In this document: positions 56,635 to 64,000 of the stretch, piece after piece
How positions within the stretch are numbered: the first letter of the stretch is position 1
Layout of the letters: each line of letters opens with the position of its first letter
Assembly (NCBI GenBank): GCA_020634515.1
Contig: JACKBL010000004.1
Location: 248,001 to 312,000 of the forward strand
DNA from: Ardenticatenales bacterium
Lineage (GTDB): Bacteria > Chloroflexota > Anaerolineae > Promineifilales > Promineifilaceae
Reading direction: 5' to 3'
DNA length: 64,000 nucleotides
Program-made: the position numbers and the translations under genes
The notes under the pieces: model-generated
The model's database searches: none
The model's input: the letters and a program-made list of their open reading frames with translations, nothing else
What the model was told of the DNA's origin: nothing

Positions 56635-57081
56635 TCAAGCGTTGGCGAAAAGGGTGAGGGCGAGCCAGCCGATGGTCAGGCCCGCGGCCAGGACGAGCAG
56701 AAGCATGATGCTCAGTAGAATGTAGGAGCGCGAGGGGTCGCGCCACCAGAGCCGATAAGTGATGACGCTGCCCAGCAGCCCGATCAGGGCAACGGGACAG
56801 AGCAGCAGCAGCATTTCGGGATGATTTTGCCAGGGCACGGCGGCCATGCTTCCGCTTTCCGCCGTCAACATCCAGTAGCCCATCAAGCAGGCCAGCAGCA
56901 GGGCGACGACTGCGCCGATGAGGACCATTTCTGTCGTGTTCAGCGGCGGCGGCGCGGGCTGCCAGTTGTCCTGGCGGTCGCTATCCCGCGGCGGCGCGAG
57001 GGCCGCCCCGCAGACCTGGCAACTTCGCCGAAAAGCGGCGTTGCGATGCCCGCAGTTGGCGCAAACAATGCGATTAACCAT
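56635..57081 (-). CDS. zinc-ribbon membrane protein, unknown
   Basis: The 148-residue protein starts with a zinc-ribbon (CANCGHRNAAFRRSCQVCG). A proline-rich linker and three hydrophobic segments follow (MVLIGAVVALLLACLMGYW, MLLLLCPVALIGLLGSVI, YILLSIMLLLVLAAGLTIGW). No family function is known. It lies between the oxidoreductase and the CcmC-like gene on the same strand. Confidence 0.65.
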   Translation of the reverse strand: MVNRIVCANCGHRNAAFRRSCQVCGAALAPPRDSDRQDNWQPAPPPLNTTEMVLIGAVVALLLACLMGYWMLTAESGSMAAVPWQNHPEMLLLLCPVALIGLLGSVITYRLWWRDPSRSYILLSIMLLLVLAAGLTIGWLALTLFANA

Positions 57082-57216
57082 GACGTCTACCTGCCGAAAC
57101 GCATAACAGGTGCGCTAACGCGGCGACGCTTCGATACGCCTGATGTGCGTCGTATTATGACATGGGCGGTGCGGCTTTGCCAGCGGCTCCCGCGTGGGAG
57201 AGATGGTGTGTCCGGA

Positions 57217-57861
57217 TCAGGGGCTGCTGGCGTCATAGCCGTGGTGGAAATAGCCGATGATCCATAGCCCGGCGATGAAGCAGAGTGCGAAGAGGCTGTA
57301 GAATGCGAGTTGAATGGCGGCGGAGGGGGATGCGCCGATGGGGTTGCCCGGATGGAAGAAGCGGGGCGCGAGGAGGAGGGAGGTGGTGAGGTAGAGGGCG
57401 ACGAGCAGGTGCAGCCCGCCTTGTATGCGGGGCCGCCGGAACCAGGTGTGCAGCACCTGGGCGATGATGGCGGCGGCCAGGACGCGCAGCATGGCGCTGG
57501 TGCGGGGTTCCTGCCAGAGGATGCCGCCCCAGTTGATGATCTCGGCCCAGAGGCTGATGAGGGTGGCGGCGGCGAAGAAGCCTAGCCCGACGCGGCTGAG
57601 GGTGGTGAGCCAGTTTTGCACGCCGGGGTTTTCGCTGATGAGGAGGATGAGGCCGAGAATGCCGGCAATCACCAACTGCAACATCCCCGTCCACGTCAAC
57701 GCCACATGTACGTATACAATTTTGATCCCCTCACCCAACGTCCGGTCCACGGGAGCCAGCCAGATAACCAGCCCCATAATCACCATCAATCCAACCAGAA
57801 CGGGTGCGGCTACCCGGACATAAGGGACAGGCTCATGGTGCGAGGTTTGTGTAGGAGCCAT
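57217..57861 (-). CDS. CcmC/CcsA-family cytochrome c assembly protein
   Basis: The 214-residue protein has six hydrophobic segments. It contains IKIVYVHVALTWTGM (the His of the conserved HV..A region) and ISLWAEIINWGGILWQEPRTSAML, a version of the WG..W..D/E haem-handling motif. It ends LAFYSLFALCFIAGLWIIG. It probably moves haem for cytochrome c maturation. The ATG at 57861 follows GGAGGA. The frame stays open upstream to 58530 only because the minisatellite has no stops. No other ccm genes are in view. Confidence 0.78.
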   Translation of the reverse strand: MAPTQTSHHEPVPYVRVAAPVLVGLMVIMGLVIWLAPVDRTLGEGIKIVYVHVALTWTGMLQLVIAGILGLILLISENPGVQNWLTTLSRVGLGFFAAATLISLWAEIINWGGILWQEPRTSAMLRVLAAAIIAQVLHTWFRRPRIQGGLHLLVALYLTTSLLLAPRFFHPGNPIGASPSAAIQLAFYSLFALCFIAGLWIIGYFHHGYDASSP

Positions 57862-57886
57862 AGCGGAAATCCTCCGAGAAAGTAGT

Positions 57887-58471
57887 GGTGAGTGGCGAGT
57901 GGCGAGTGGCGAGTGTGCGAGTGGCGAGTGTGCGAGTGGCGAGTGTGCGAGTGGCGAGTGTGCGAGTGGCGAGTGTGCGAGTGTGGCGAGTGTGCGAGTG
58001 GCGAGTGTGCGAGTGGCGAGTGTGCGAGTGTGCGAGTGTGCGAGTGGCGAGTGGCGAGTGTGCGAGTGGCGAGTGTGCGAGTGGCGAGTGTGCGAGTGGC
58101 GAGTGTGTGGCGAGTGGCGAGTGGCGAGTGTGCGAGTGGCGAGTGTGCGAGTGGCGAGTGTGCGAGTGGCGAGTGTGCGAGTGGCGAGTGTGCGTGGCGA
58201 GTGTGCGAGTGGCGAGTGGCGAGTGGCGAGTGTGCAGTGGCGAGTGTGCGAGTGGCGAGTGTGCGAGTGGCGAGTGTGCGAGTGGCGAGTGTGCGAGTGT
58301 GCGAGTGGCGAGTGTGCGCGAGTGGCGAGTGTGCGAGTGGCGAGTGTGCGAGTGGCGAGTGTGCGAGTGGCGAGTGTGCGAGTGGCGAGTGTGCGAGTGG
58401 CGAGTGTGCGAGTGGCGAGTGTGCGAGTGGCGAGTGGCGAGTGGCGAGTGTGCGAGTGGCGAGTGTACGCG
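57887..58471. repeat. GTGGCGAGTGTGCGA minisatellite
   Basis: About 585 bp are built from two modules, GTGGCGA and GTGTGCGA, usually alternating as a 15-bp unit. I count about 33 GTGTGCGA modules. Irregular runs of one module (for example near 58021 and 58205) show expansion or slippage. The unit is a multiple of three and lacks stops, so frames in several phases on both strands stay open. It lies between a permease gene and the CcmC-like gene. Confidence 0.95.
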
Positions 58472-58487
58472 CACCCTTCCGCCCTCA

Positions 58488-58553
58488 TACCCCATACCTC
58501 ATACCTCATACCCCATACCCCATACCTCACCCCTCACCCCTCATACTTCACGC
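58488..58553. repeat. CATACC/CCTCA short tandem repeat
   Basis: Units CCCCATACCTCATA and CATACCCCATAC follow one another directly after the minisatellite, ending in CACCCCTCACCCCTCATAC. It overlaps the last codons and the downstream flank of the permease gene. Confidence 0.8.
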
Positions 58554-59800
58554 CGCCATCCCGTTGCCAGTCGCTTCCAGTTGAATGATTCCACCGAAAG
58601 CAGGTTGTTGGGCTGGAAGAAGCGCGCCGCGAGGGTGATGAACAGGTAGGCGGTGAGGGCCAGGCCGGCCAGGCTGACCAGGATTTGCCACAGCGGCACC
58701 TGGGCCACGGCGATGCGCGTGACCATGGCGCTGGGGGCGCTGAGGGGGAAGAGGCTGAGCGATACGGAGAGTCCCCCGTGGGGGCTGTCCAGGAATTCTC
58801 TAGCAAACATGAGGGTCGGCAGCAGCGGCAGGACCAGCATCCACGTGACCTGGCTGCCTTCGCGCGCGGTGGGGGCAATGGCGCCTGCGGCGGCCATGAT
58901 GGAGGCGTAGGTCAGGTAGCCAAAGAGGAGGAATAGCACGGCCCAGATGAAGAAGCTGGGGGGGAAGCTGAGTTGGGCGGCGCTGAGCCAGATGGCGCTG
59001 CGTTGCAGCATAAAGATGCCGCCGCCAAACCAGATGAGCAGTTGCACCAGGGCGACGATGGTGAGGCCCATGATCTTGCCCATCATGAGCTGCCGCGGTT
59101 TGACGCTGAGGAGCAGTATTTCCACGACGCGGTTTTCTTTTTCGGCGGTGACGCTTTGCAGCATGTAGCCGCTGACGATGAGGAGGATGAAGTAGTAGAT
59201 GTAGGGGACAATGGTGGCGACCAGTTCCGCCTGGGCGCGTTCACCGCTGCTTTCCGCCGTGGCGGGCTGCAAGGCGTGTTGTCTGGCGAGGACACCGGGC
59301 GTGGGGTTGGAAAGGGCGATAGCCAGCGCGCCATCGCCGGTGAGGTTGTAGTCGAGAAGGTAGTTGAGCATCCACTCGTTGCTGCTGCTGAAGGCGACGC
59401 TGTTATCGCCGCCGCTGAGCAGGTGGAAGTCGGGGGCGTAGATGCGGATGTTGCCGCTTTCCAGGTAATCGGCGGAGACGACGACGATTTGATCAACGCG
59501 GCCTGCGTCCAGGTCGGCGCGGGCGGTGGCGAGGTCGGCGTAGGGGAGGAAAACGTCAGGGGGCAGTTCGGGGGGGAAGCCGTGGACCAGGTTTGCCTGG
59601 TCTACGAGGGCGACATGGGGCAGCGTTACGGGGGCTGTGTCGGTTTGTTCGTTTTGGGTTGCGGCATCGCTCTCTTGCAGGACGTAGTAGCCGTTGAGGA
59701 GGATGAGGAATGCCGGCATTAAAAATGTCATCACCCAGAACGAACGCTTGCGCAGCGTCGTCACAATTTCGTGTTTGAGGACAAGCCAGATGGTTTGCAT
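58541..59800 (-). CDS. ABC-2 type permease (NatB-like), second subunit
   Basis: The 419-residue protein has an N-terminal membrane segment (RKRSFWVMTFLMPAFLILLNG), a large external domain (residues about 50-210) and five to six C-terminal segments. The conserved SGYMLQSVTAEKENRVVEILLLSVKPRQLMMGK is the NatB/YhaP pattern. It pairs with the permease just upstream. The TGCCGGCA at 59711 encodes the MPAF in the first membrane segment. The last residues approach the tandem repeats at 58.5 kb. Confidence 0.85.
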   Translation of the reverse strand: MQTIWLVLKHEIVTTLRKRSFWVMTFLMPAFLILLNGYYVLQESDAATQNEQTDTAPVTLPHVALVDQANLVHGFPPELPPDVFLPYADLATARADLDAGRVDQIVVVSADYLESGNIRIYAPDFHLLSGGDNSVAFSSSNEWMLNYLLDYNLTGDGALAIALSNPTPGVLARQHALQPATAESSGERAQAELVATIVPYIYYFILLIVSGYMLQSVTAEKENRVVEILLLSVKPRQLMMGKIMGLTIVALVQLLIWFGGGIFMLQRSAIWLSAAQLSFPPSFFIWAVLFLLFGYLTYASIMAAAGAIAPTAREGSQVTWMLVLPLLPTLMFAREFLDSPHGGLSVSLSLFPLSAPSAMVTRIAVAQVPLWQILVSLAGLALTAYLFITLAARFFQPNNLLSVESFNWKRLATGWRREV

Positions 59801-59811
59801 GGGTTGATCCT

Positions 59812-61014
59812 TTAGCCGCGCAGCGCCGCCATAACGCTGCGCAGATTTAGCGGCTGCCCGTAGTGCAGCATACCGGCGCGGAAAACGCGCGCCGCGGCGG
59901 CGATCATGACTATCGTGGTTCCTACGAGGATGATCCAGCTTGCTACCAACTGCCAGGTGGGAACCGTGCCTAATCCCCAGCGCAGGGAGATAGTGAGGAA
60001 GGCACTGGTGGGAAAGAGGGAGAGAAATGTGACCAGCGGGCTGTTGGGGGATTGCAGCAGGGCGGGCAGGACGAGCATGGGAATGATGAAGAGGAAGTTC
60101 AACAAGCCGGCAATTTGCTGCCCCTGTTGAAATTCGGTGACGGCGCTGCCGATGGCCACCATGATGGCGGAGATGAGACCGTAGGCGGGAAAGAAGAAGA
60201 GGCCCATCACGCCCAGGTAGGCCCAGGGAACCTGCACCCCTTGTAATTCTGGCACGTAGGGGGTGGCGACTTTGAGGGCGATGATCACCGTGATCAGGTA
60301 GATGCCCAACTGCGTTAAGGCCGCCGCCAGCAATCCCAGGGCTTTGCCGCCGATCAACTGCCGCGGCGTGATGGACGTGAGCATAATTTCCATCGTGCGG
60401 TTCTCTTTCTCGTCGGCGACCACGCGCAGCATGTAGCCCGACGCCGTCATGGTGGCGACGAAGAAGAAGATGCTGCCGACGATGGGCAAAATAATGTTGA
60501 CGACGCCTTGCTCGCTGAATTGTCGCCCGCTCACCGTGTCTTCCACGATCATGTGCGGACCATCGAGCAGTCGTGTCTGGTAGTTTGCCGGCATATTCCG
60601 TACCAGATTGACGCGCACAAAGTCATCAAAATCCCCCCAGGCGCTGTTGCCCGGAGCCTGCCTCTCGTAATAAAGATCGACAACGCGGTTTCCCGGATAA
60701 TCCGGCGGGAAAACGAACACCGCCTGCACCTGGCCGCTGCGTAGCGCATCCAGGGCGCTGGCCTCGTCCGGAAAGGCCGTTATGTGAATGCGTTTTTCGG
60801 CATCGGAGACCGTCGCTTGCAGCGATTCGTCGAGAATGTGCGCGTTGTCCACGTAACCGATGGGCTGTTTGTTCTCCCGCGCCAGTTCCACGGCGATGAC
60901 CAGGCCGATGAGGAGGGAAAATCCCAGAGGGATGGCCAGAGTGGTGAGGAGAAATGCGCGCCGCGCCACCATGCGCCGATATTCGTGTCGCATGACCAGC
61001 CAATAGTTAAGCAT
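59812..61014 (-). CDS. ABC-2 type permease (NatB-like), first subunit
   Basis: The 400-residue protein has an N-terminal membrane segment (ARRAFLLTTLAIPLGFSLLIGL), an external domain and several C-terminal segments. It has the same signature as its neighbour, SGYMLRVVADEKENRTMEIMLTSITPRQLIGGKALG. The ATG at 61014 overlaps the ATPase stop, so the two are translationally coupled. Two distinct permeases with one ATPase form a heteromeric exporter. The substrate may be an ion, a drug or a peptide. Confidence 0.85.
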   Translation of the reverse strand: MLNYWLVMRHEYRRMVARRAFLLTTLAIPLGFSLLIGLVIAVELARENKQPIGYVDNAHILDESLQATVSDAEKRIHITAFPDEASALDALRSGQVQAVFVFPPDYPGNRVVDLYYERQAPGNSAWGDFDDFVRVNLVRNMPANYQTRLLDGPHMIVEDTVSGRQFSEQGVVNIILPIVGSIFFFVATMTASGYMLRVVADEKENRTMEIMLTSITPRQLIGGKALGLLAAALTQLGIYLITVIIALKVATPYVPELQGVQVPWAYLGVMGLFFFPAYGLISAIMVAIGSAVTEFQQGQQIAGLLNFLFIIPMLVLPALLQSPNSPLVTFLSLFPTSAFLTISLRWGLGTVPTWQLVASWIILVGTTIVMIAAAARVFRAGMLHYGQPLNLRSVMAALRG

Positions 61015-61936
61015 TGTTCCCCTCCCTGGCGTGTTCGGCGGCGGGGCGCTCGGAAACAACCGTGATGAAGATGTCGTCCAGCGAGGGTTCCGCCAGCTCG
61101 AATCGCTCAATATGGACGTCGGGACGCGCGGCCAGTTCGCGCAGCACGGTTTGCGAGTCCGCGCCGGCGGCCAGCGCCAATTGCCAGGAGCCGTTGTGGT
61201 GGCGCGCTTCCAGGACGCCGGGAATCTGGTCGAAGTTGCCGCTGCCGTCGAGGGAAATGGCATTGCCGGCAAAATTCCGCTTAATCTCGTCCACTTTGCC
61301 ATACAAAACCGTTCGCCCCTCGTCAATGAGGACAATCCGGTTACACAATGCTTCCACCTGATACATCTGGTGCGTGGACATGATGATGCTCCTTCCCGCC
61401 AGCCGCTGCTCGTCGAGAATGTCCTTCACCAGGCGCGTGTTCACGGGGTCTAACCCGGAAAACGGCTCGTCAATGACGATCAGGTCCGGCTCGTGCAGCA
61501 GCGTGGCGATGATTTGCGCCTTTTGCTGCATGCCCTTGCTCAGTTCCTGTACCTTTTTTTGCCGGTGTTCCGCCAGATCGAACCGCTCCAACCACTCCCC
61601 CAGGCGGGCGCGCACGGTGCGCTCATCCAGTCCTTTGAGGGTTCCCAGGTAGATGAGGGTGTTCTCCAGTTTCAGGTCTTTGTAGAGACCGCGGTCTTCG
61701 GGCAGGTAGCCAATTCGTCGCTTGCGCTCCAGGTCTAGTGGTCCCCCGAGTACGCTGATCGTGCCGGCATCTGGCTTAAAAATATCCATCACCATGCGGA
61801 TTGTCGTGGTTTTGCCGGCACCATTTGGCCCTAGTAGGCCAAAGATCTCGCCCGCCTCCACCGCAAAAGAAACATCTGCAACTGCGTGCACGCTGCCAAA
61901 CCGCTTGGATAGATGAGAAACGTCGACGGTGTGCAT
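61007..61936 (-). CDS. ABC transporter ATPase (NatA-like)
   Basis: The 309-residue ATPase has Walker A GLLGPNGAGKTTTIRMV, signature VQELSKGMQQKAQIIATLL, Walker B DLIVIDEPFSGLDPVNT and switch His in STHQM. The C-terminal domain with PSLDDIFITVVSE is that of NatA-like exporters. The start at 61936 has AAAGGAG before it. Two TGCCGGCA copies (61762, 61813) flank the P-loop coding region. Confidence 0.9.
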   Translation of the reverse strand: MHTVDVSHLSKRFGSVHAVADVSFAVEAGEIFGLLGPNGAGKTTTIRMVMDIFKPDAGTISVLGGPLDLERKRRIGYLPEDRGLYKDLKLENTLIYLGTLKGLDERTVRARLGEWLERFDLAEHRQKKVQELSKGMQQKAQIIATLLHEPDLIVIDEPFSGLDPVNTRLVKDILDEQRLAGRSIIMSTHQMYQVEALCNRIVLIDEGRTVLYGKVDEIKRNFAGNAISLDGSGNFDQIPGVLEARHHNGSWQLALAAGADSQTVLRELAARPDVHIERFELAEPSLDDIFITVVSERPAAEHAREGNNA

Positions 61937-61984
61937 AAAAGTCTCCTTTGAAAGCACCTTGCCAGGCGATTTTCTGGCTCGCCT

Positions 61985-62079
61985 ATAACTCCTAAGCTAG
62001 ATTGGACCAATTTTCTCTGGTGAAAATAGCCATTGAGCGCATGAAATTGGTCCAATCTCCAGAGCGCGTTGATAGTTGC
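61985..62079 (+). repeat. GATTGGACCAATTT-type interspersed element, copy E (95 bp)
   Basis: This copy shows the internal arms best: AGATTGGACCAATTT, CTCTGG, GAGCGCATG, AAATTGGTCCAATCT, CCAGAG. The long arms pair perfectly. The CTCTGG/CCAGAG pair is offset so that it interleaves with them. It lies about 50 bp upstream of the NatA-like ATPase start. Confidence 0.85.
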
Positions 62080-62142
62080 GCGCGCCTGAGAGAATTGACA
62101 GTCGATCCGAAAGATCAAAACCATTGGTGACTATACAGGTCA

Positions 62143-62229
62143 TCTGCCCAGATTGGACCAATTTGCTCTGGTTGAATCTTATTGATGTCTACAAAATTGG
62201 TCCAATCTCTCGGAGACGTGAATAGTTAC
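62143..62229 (+). repeat. GATTGGACCAATTT-type interspersed element, copy F
   Basis: The arms AGATTGGACCAATTT and AAATTGGTCCAATCT are kept, but CCAGAG has become CGGAG and the middle is diverged. It lies 64 bp from copy E in the same orientation. Confidence 0.75.
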
Positions 62230-62439
62230 AACCATTGTAATTCTACACCAAAAACAGTAGACCGGATGTTCTATTTGTGGTATACTTTTCTCGTGTGCGG
62301 AAATGATCATTTTGCTCTCCCCTCGCTTAATTCCGTTTCCAAACACTTCCTCAACCACAACCCGTTGGCGAGTACATTTTTTCTTGGGGACAGCATGAGA
62401 ATCGCTCTTAAAGCGTAACGACTCAACCCTCTTGTGGTC

Positions 62440-62472
62440 AGATTGGTTCATTCTTGGAGAATGAACCAATCT
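62440..62472. repeat. AGATTGG hairpin upstream of glyoxalase gene
   Basis: AGATTGGTTCATTC (62440-62453) and GAATGAACCAATCT (62459-62472) form a perfect 14-bp stem with a 5-base loop. The outer AGATTGG/CCAATCT is shared with the 95-bp element family, so it may be a minimal derivative. It could also stop or regulate the downstream transcript. Confidence 0.7.
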
Positions 62473-62513
62473 TGAGTTGCCTCAAATCTAATTTCGAAGA
62501 AGGAGACAAACAG

Positions 62514-63305
62514 ATGCATGTGGTAAAACGTTATCCTGATGGTGTGTTTAGTTGGGTGGATCTGGCTACGCCTGATCCGGAAGGGGCGAAGGCGTTTTAT
62601 ATGGGTCTCTTTGGCTGGGAGTCGGAGGATATTCCCACCCCCATGGGGCCGGCGTATACGATGCTGCGCATGAATGGCTATAATGTGGCGGGATTGGGGC
62701 CGCAGCCGCCGGGGATGGAAGGAATGCCGGCATTCTGGGCCTCCTACGTCAATCACAGCGATGTAGACGCCATTGCCGCGCGTATCCCCGGCGCCGGCGG
62801 CGTCGTCACCATGCCCCCGATGGACGTGATGAGCGAAGGGCGCATGATGATGGTCCAGGACCCCACCGGGGCCATGTTTGGCGTCTGGCAGCCACGCGAC
62901 CACATCGGCGCACAGTTGGTGAACATGCCCAACACCCTGGTGTGGAACGAACTGCAAACACGCGATGGCGCGGCGGCGAATGCCTTCTACAGCGCCGTCT
63001 TTGGTTGGACCGCCGATGCCGACAGTTCAGGCTACGTGGTCTACGCCGCGGATGGCCGGCGGCAAGCGGGCATGATGCAAATGGACGACTCCTGGGGAGA
63101 AGTGCCCCCCAACTGGGCCGTTTACTTCATGGTGGATGACCTGGACGCCACCGTGGCCCGCACCCAGGAACTGAACGGCACGGTTCTCGTGCCCGCCACG
63201 CCCGCGGGCGCGATGGGGCGTTTTGCCGTGCTGCAAGACCCGCAAGGTGGCATTTTCACGGTGATGCAGTTTGATGGTCCCGTTGATCCGCCCCCCGGCG
63301 CGTAA
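62514..63305 (+). CDS. two-domain VOC (glyoxalase/bleomycin-resistance) family protein
   Basis: The 263-residue protein has two VOC modules. The first is FSWVDLATPDPEGAKAFYMGLFGWE to MMMVQDPTGAMFGVWQP; the second is LVWNELQTRDGAAANAFYSAVFGW to FAVLQDPQGGIFTVMQF. Metal ligands are only partly conserved, as is common in the 27-kDa-antigen-like group. The substrate is unknown. AAGGAG precedes the ATG at 62514. A TGCCGGCA at 62725 encodes the MPAF in the first module. Confidence 0.85.
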   Translation: MHVVKRYPDGVFSWVDLATPDPEGAKAFYMGLFGWESEDIPTPMGPAYTMLRMNGYNVAGLGPQPPGMEGMPAFWASYVNHSDVDAIAARIPGAGGVVTMPPMDVMSEGRMMMVQDPTGAMFGVWQPRDHIGAQLVNMPNTLVWNELQTRDGAAANAFYSAVFGWTADADSSGYVVYAADGRRQAGMMQMDDSWGEVPPNWAVYFMVDDLDATVARTQELNGTVLVPATPAGAMGRFAVLQDPQGGIFTVMQFDGPVDPPPGA

Positions 63306-63331
63306 TGGACCCGCAATAACCCGATGATGCA

Positions 63332-63376
63332 CAACCCTGACAGGTCTCCGCGAACCTGGCGGACCTGTCAGGGTTG
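63332..63376. terminator. strong hairpin after glyoxalase gene
   Basis: CAACCCTGACAGGTC and GACCTGTCAGGGTTG form a perfect 15-bp stem with inner CCGC/GCGG pairing. It lies between two convergent genes and can end both transcripts. Confidence 0.7.
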
Positions 63377-63398
63377 ACGCCAGGGCGTCGCCGAAAGG

Positions 63399-64000
63399 CT
63401 ACGCCAGTTGCTTCTTGTCTATCTTCCCCGCGCCCGTTTTCGGCAGCTCCTCCAGAAACACAAATGACTTCGGCGTTTTGTAGGCGGCCAGCCGCTGCCG
63501 GCAAAACGCGGCCAATTCCGCCGCCGCAACTTGCCGCCCCGCCACCAACACCACAAACGCCCGTCCCACTTCCCCCCAGGTTTCGTCCGGCACGCCCACA
63601 ACGGCGGCTTCTGCCACCGCCGGATGCGCGTGCAGCACGGATTCTATCTCCGCCGGATACACATTCTCCCCACCGGAGATAAACATCTCCTTCAATCGTC
63701 CCACAATGCGATAGTATCCCTCCTCGTCCCGGACGGCGATGTCGCCCGTATGTAACCAGGCGCGCCCGCTGGGGTCGGCGGCGATAGGGTGGATCGCTTT
63801 GGCGGTCGCTTCTGGGTTGCGCCAGTAGCCCGCGCATACATGCGGCCCGCGAATGACCAGTTCGCCCCCTTCTTCCGCGGCGCACTCCCGGCCATCGGGC
63901 CGCAGCACTTTCACGTCCACGAATTGCAAGGGAAAGCCGACGTAGCCGGGCTTGCGCCGCACGTCGGCGGGCGGCAGCCAGAAGGTGTTTGGCCCCGCTT
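63399..64000 (-). CDS. acyl-CoA synthetase (AMP-forming), C-terminal part
   Basis: The visible 200 residues are the end of an ANL-superfamily enzyme: GPNTFWLPPADVRRKPGYVG, GELVIRGPHVCAGYWRNPEA, LHTGDIAVRDEEGYYRIVGR, KEMFISGGENVYPAEIESVL and the catalytic lysine region LPKTGAGKIDKKQL. It activates a carboxylic acid as an acyl-adenylate and then as a CoA thioester. The pattern suits fatty or aromatic acid CoA ligases. The N-terminus lies beyond the window end. Confidence 0.88.
   Translation of the reverse strand, partial: AGPNTFWLPPADVRRKPGYVGFPLQFVDVKVLRPDGRECAAEEGGELVIRGPHVCAGYWRNPEATAKAIHPIAADPSGRAWLHTGDIAVRDEEGYYRIVGRLKEMFISGGENVYPAEIESVLHAHPAVAEAAVVGVPDETWGEVGRAFVVLVAGRQVAAAELAAFCRQRLAAYKTPKSFVFLEELPKTGAGKIDKKQLA

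Larger units (their letters stand above)
61937..62513. other. repeat-rich intergenic region between ABC exporter and glyoxalase gene
   Basis: This 577-bp gap separates divergent genes and has no convincing reading frame. It carries two GATTGGACCAATTT-type elements and a related 14-bp hairpin, more than any other gap. Promoters for both sides should lie here, but none is clear-cut. Confidence 0.6.

Noticed and set aside
57887..58471. Possible CRISPR array
   Set aside because: The repeats are contiguous 7- and 8-bp modules without unique spacers, and no cas gene is present.
57885..58649. Repetitive proteins (VASVR, EWRVC and LATRT repeats) in five frames
   Set aside because: They come from the stop-free 15-bp minisatellite. 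No start signals, and all frames are open alike.

Overview
The window reads as a chromosome segment from a G+C-rich bacterium, most likely a member of the Chloroflexota (Anaerolineae-like). This placement is inference. It rests on the gene repertoire (CHAT/TPR proteins, secreted beta-propeller, lipoproteins with long T/P-rich linkers, single-chain PurL) and on 16S primer-site variants; no database search was possible. One complete rRNA operon (16S, tRNA-Ile, tRNA-Ala, 23S, 5S) lies at 32.7-38.0 kb.

Layout. 0.0-10.2 kb: purine cluster on the minus strand (purC, an esterase, purE, purK, purF, a secreted beta-propeller protein, purD, a P-loop kinase). It is interrupted between purE and purK by a D12-class adenine methyltransferase and what looks like a decayed restriction endonuclease. 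10.2-15.2 kb: TPR membrane protein, lipoprotein hydrolase, phage-type antirepressor and a plasmid-like ParA/DNA-binding pair with a GGTATCA repeat array upstream. 15.4-17.6 kb: metallo-hydrolase, EamA transporter, small excisionase-like protein. 17.9-23.1 kb: sigma factor, unknown protein and TPR-CHAT protease, bracketed by two direct copies of a palindromic repeat. 23.4-28.5 kb: RpiB-like isomerase, DUF6504 protein, full-length PurL, MazG-like pyrophosphohydrolase. 28.5-32.0 kb: proline-rich unknown protein, a candidate small RNA, two DnaA-box-like sites, and an AAA ATPase with an AT-hook-like partner. 38-42 kb: MFS exporter, Pcm, XRE-cupin regulator, DUF333 lipoprotein, zinc ribbon. 42.5-47.3 kb: MacB-type ABC exporter with adaptor. 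47.4-54.8 kb: secreted proteins, oxidoreductases, a decayed RHS locus with a DUF4279 immunity-like gene and a transposase remnant, and a serine hydrolase. 54.9-64 kb: carotenoid/retinol-type oxidoreductase, zinc-ribbon membrane protein, CcmC-like protein, a 580-bp minisatellite, a NatAB-like ABC exporter, a two-domain glyoxalase-fold protein and the end of an acyl-CoA synthetase.

The most unusual signal is not a gene. The octamer palindrome TGCCGGCA occurs about 69 times (counted by eye; about 2 expected). At most copies inspected the top strand changes from G/T-rich on the left to C/A-rich on the right, even inside reading frames. The strand skew therefore looks like a sawtooth reset at each motif. 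This resembles the mutational footprint expected from recurrent breaks or fork convergence at the motif. There are also at least three families of small interspersed palindromic repeats.
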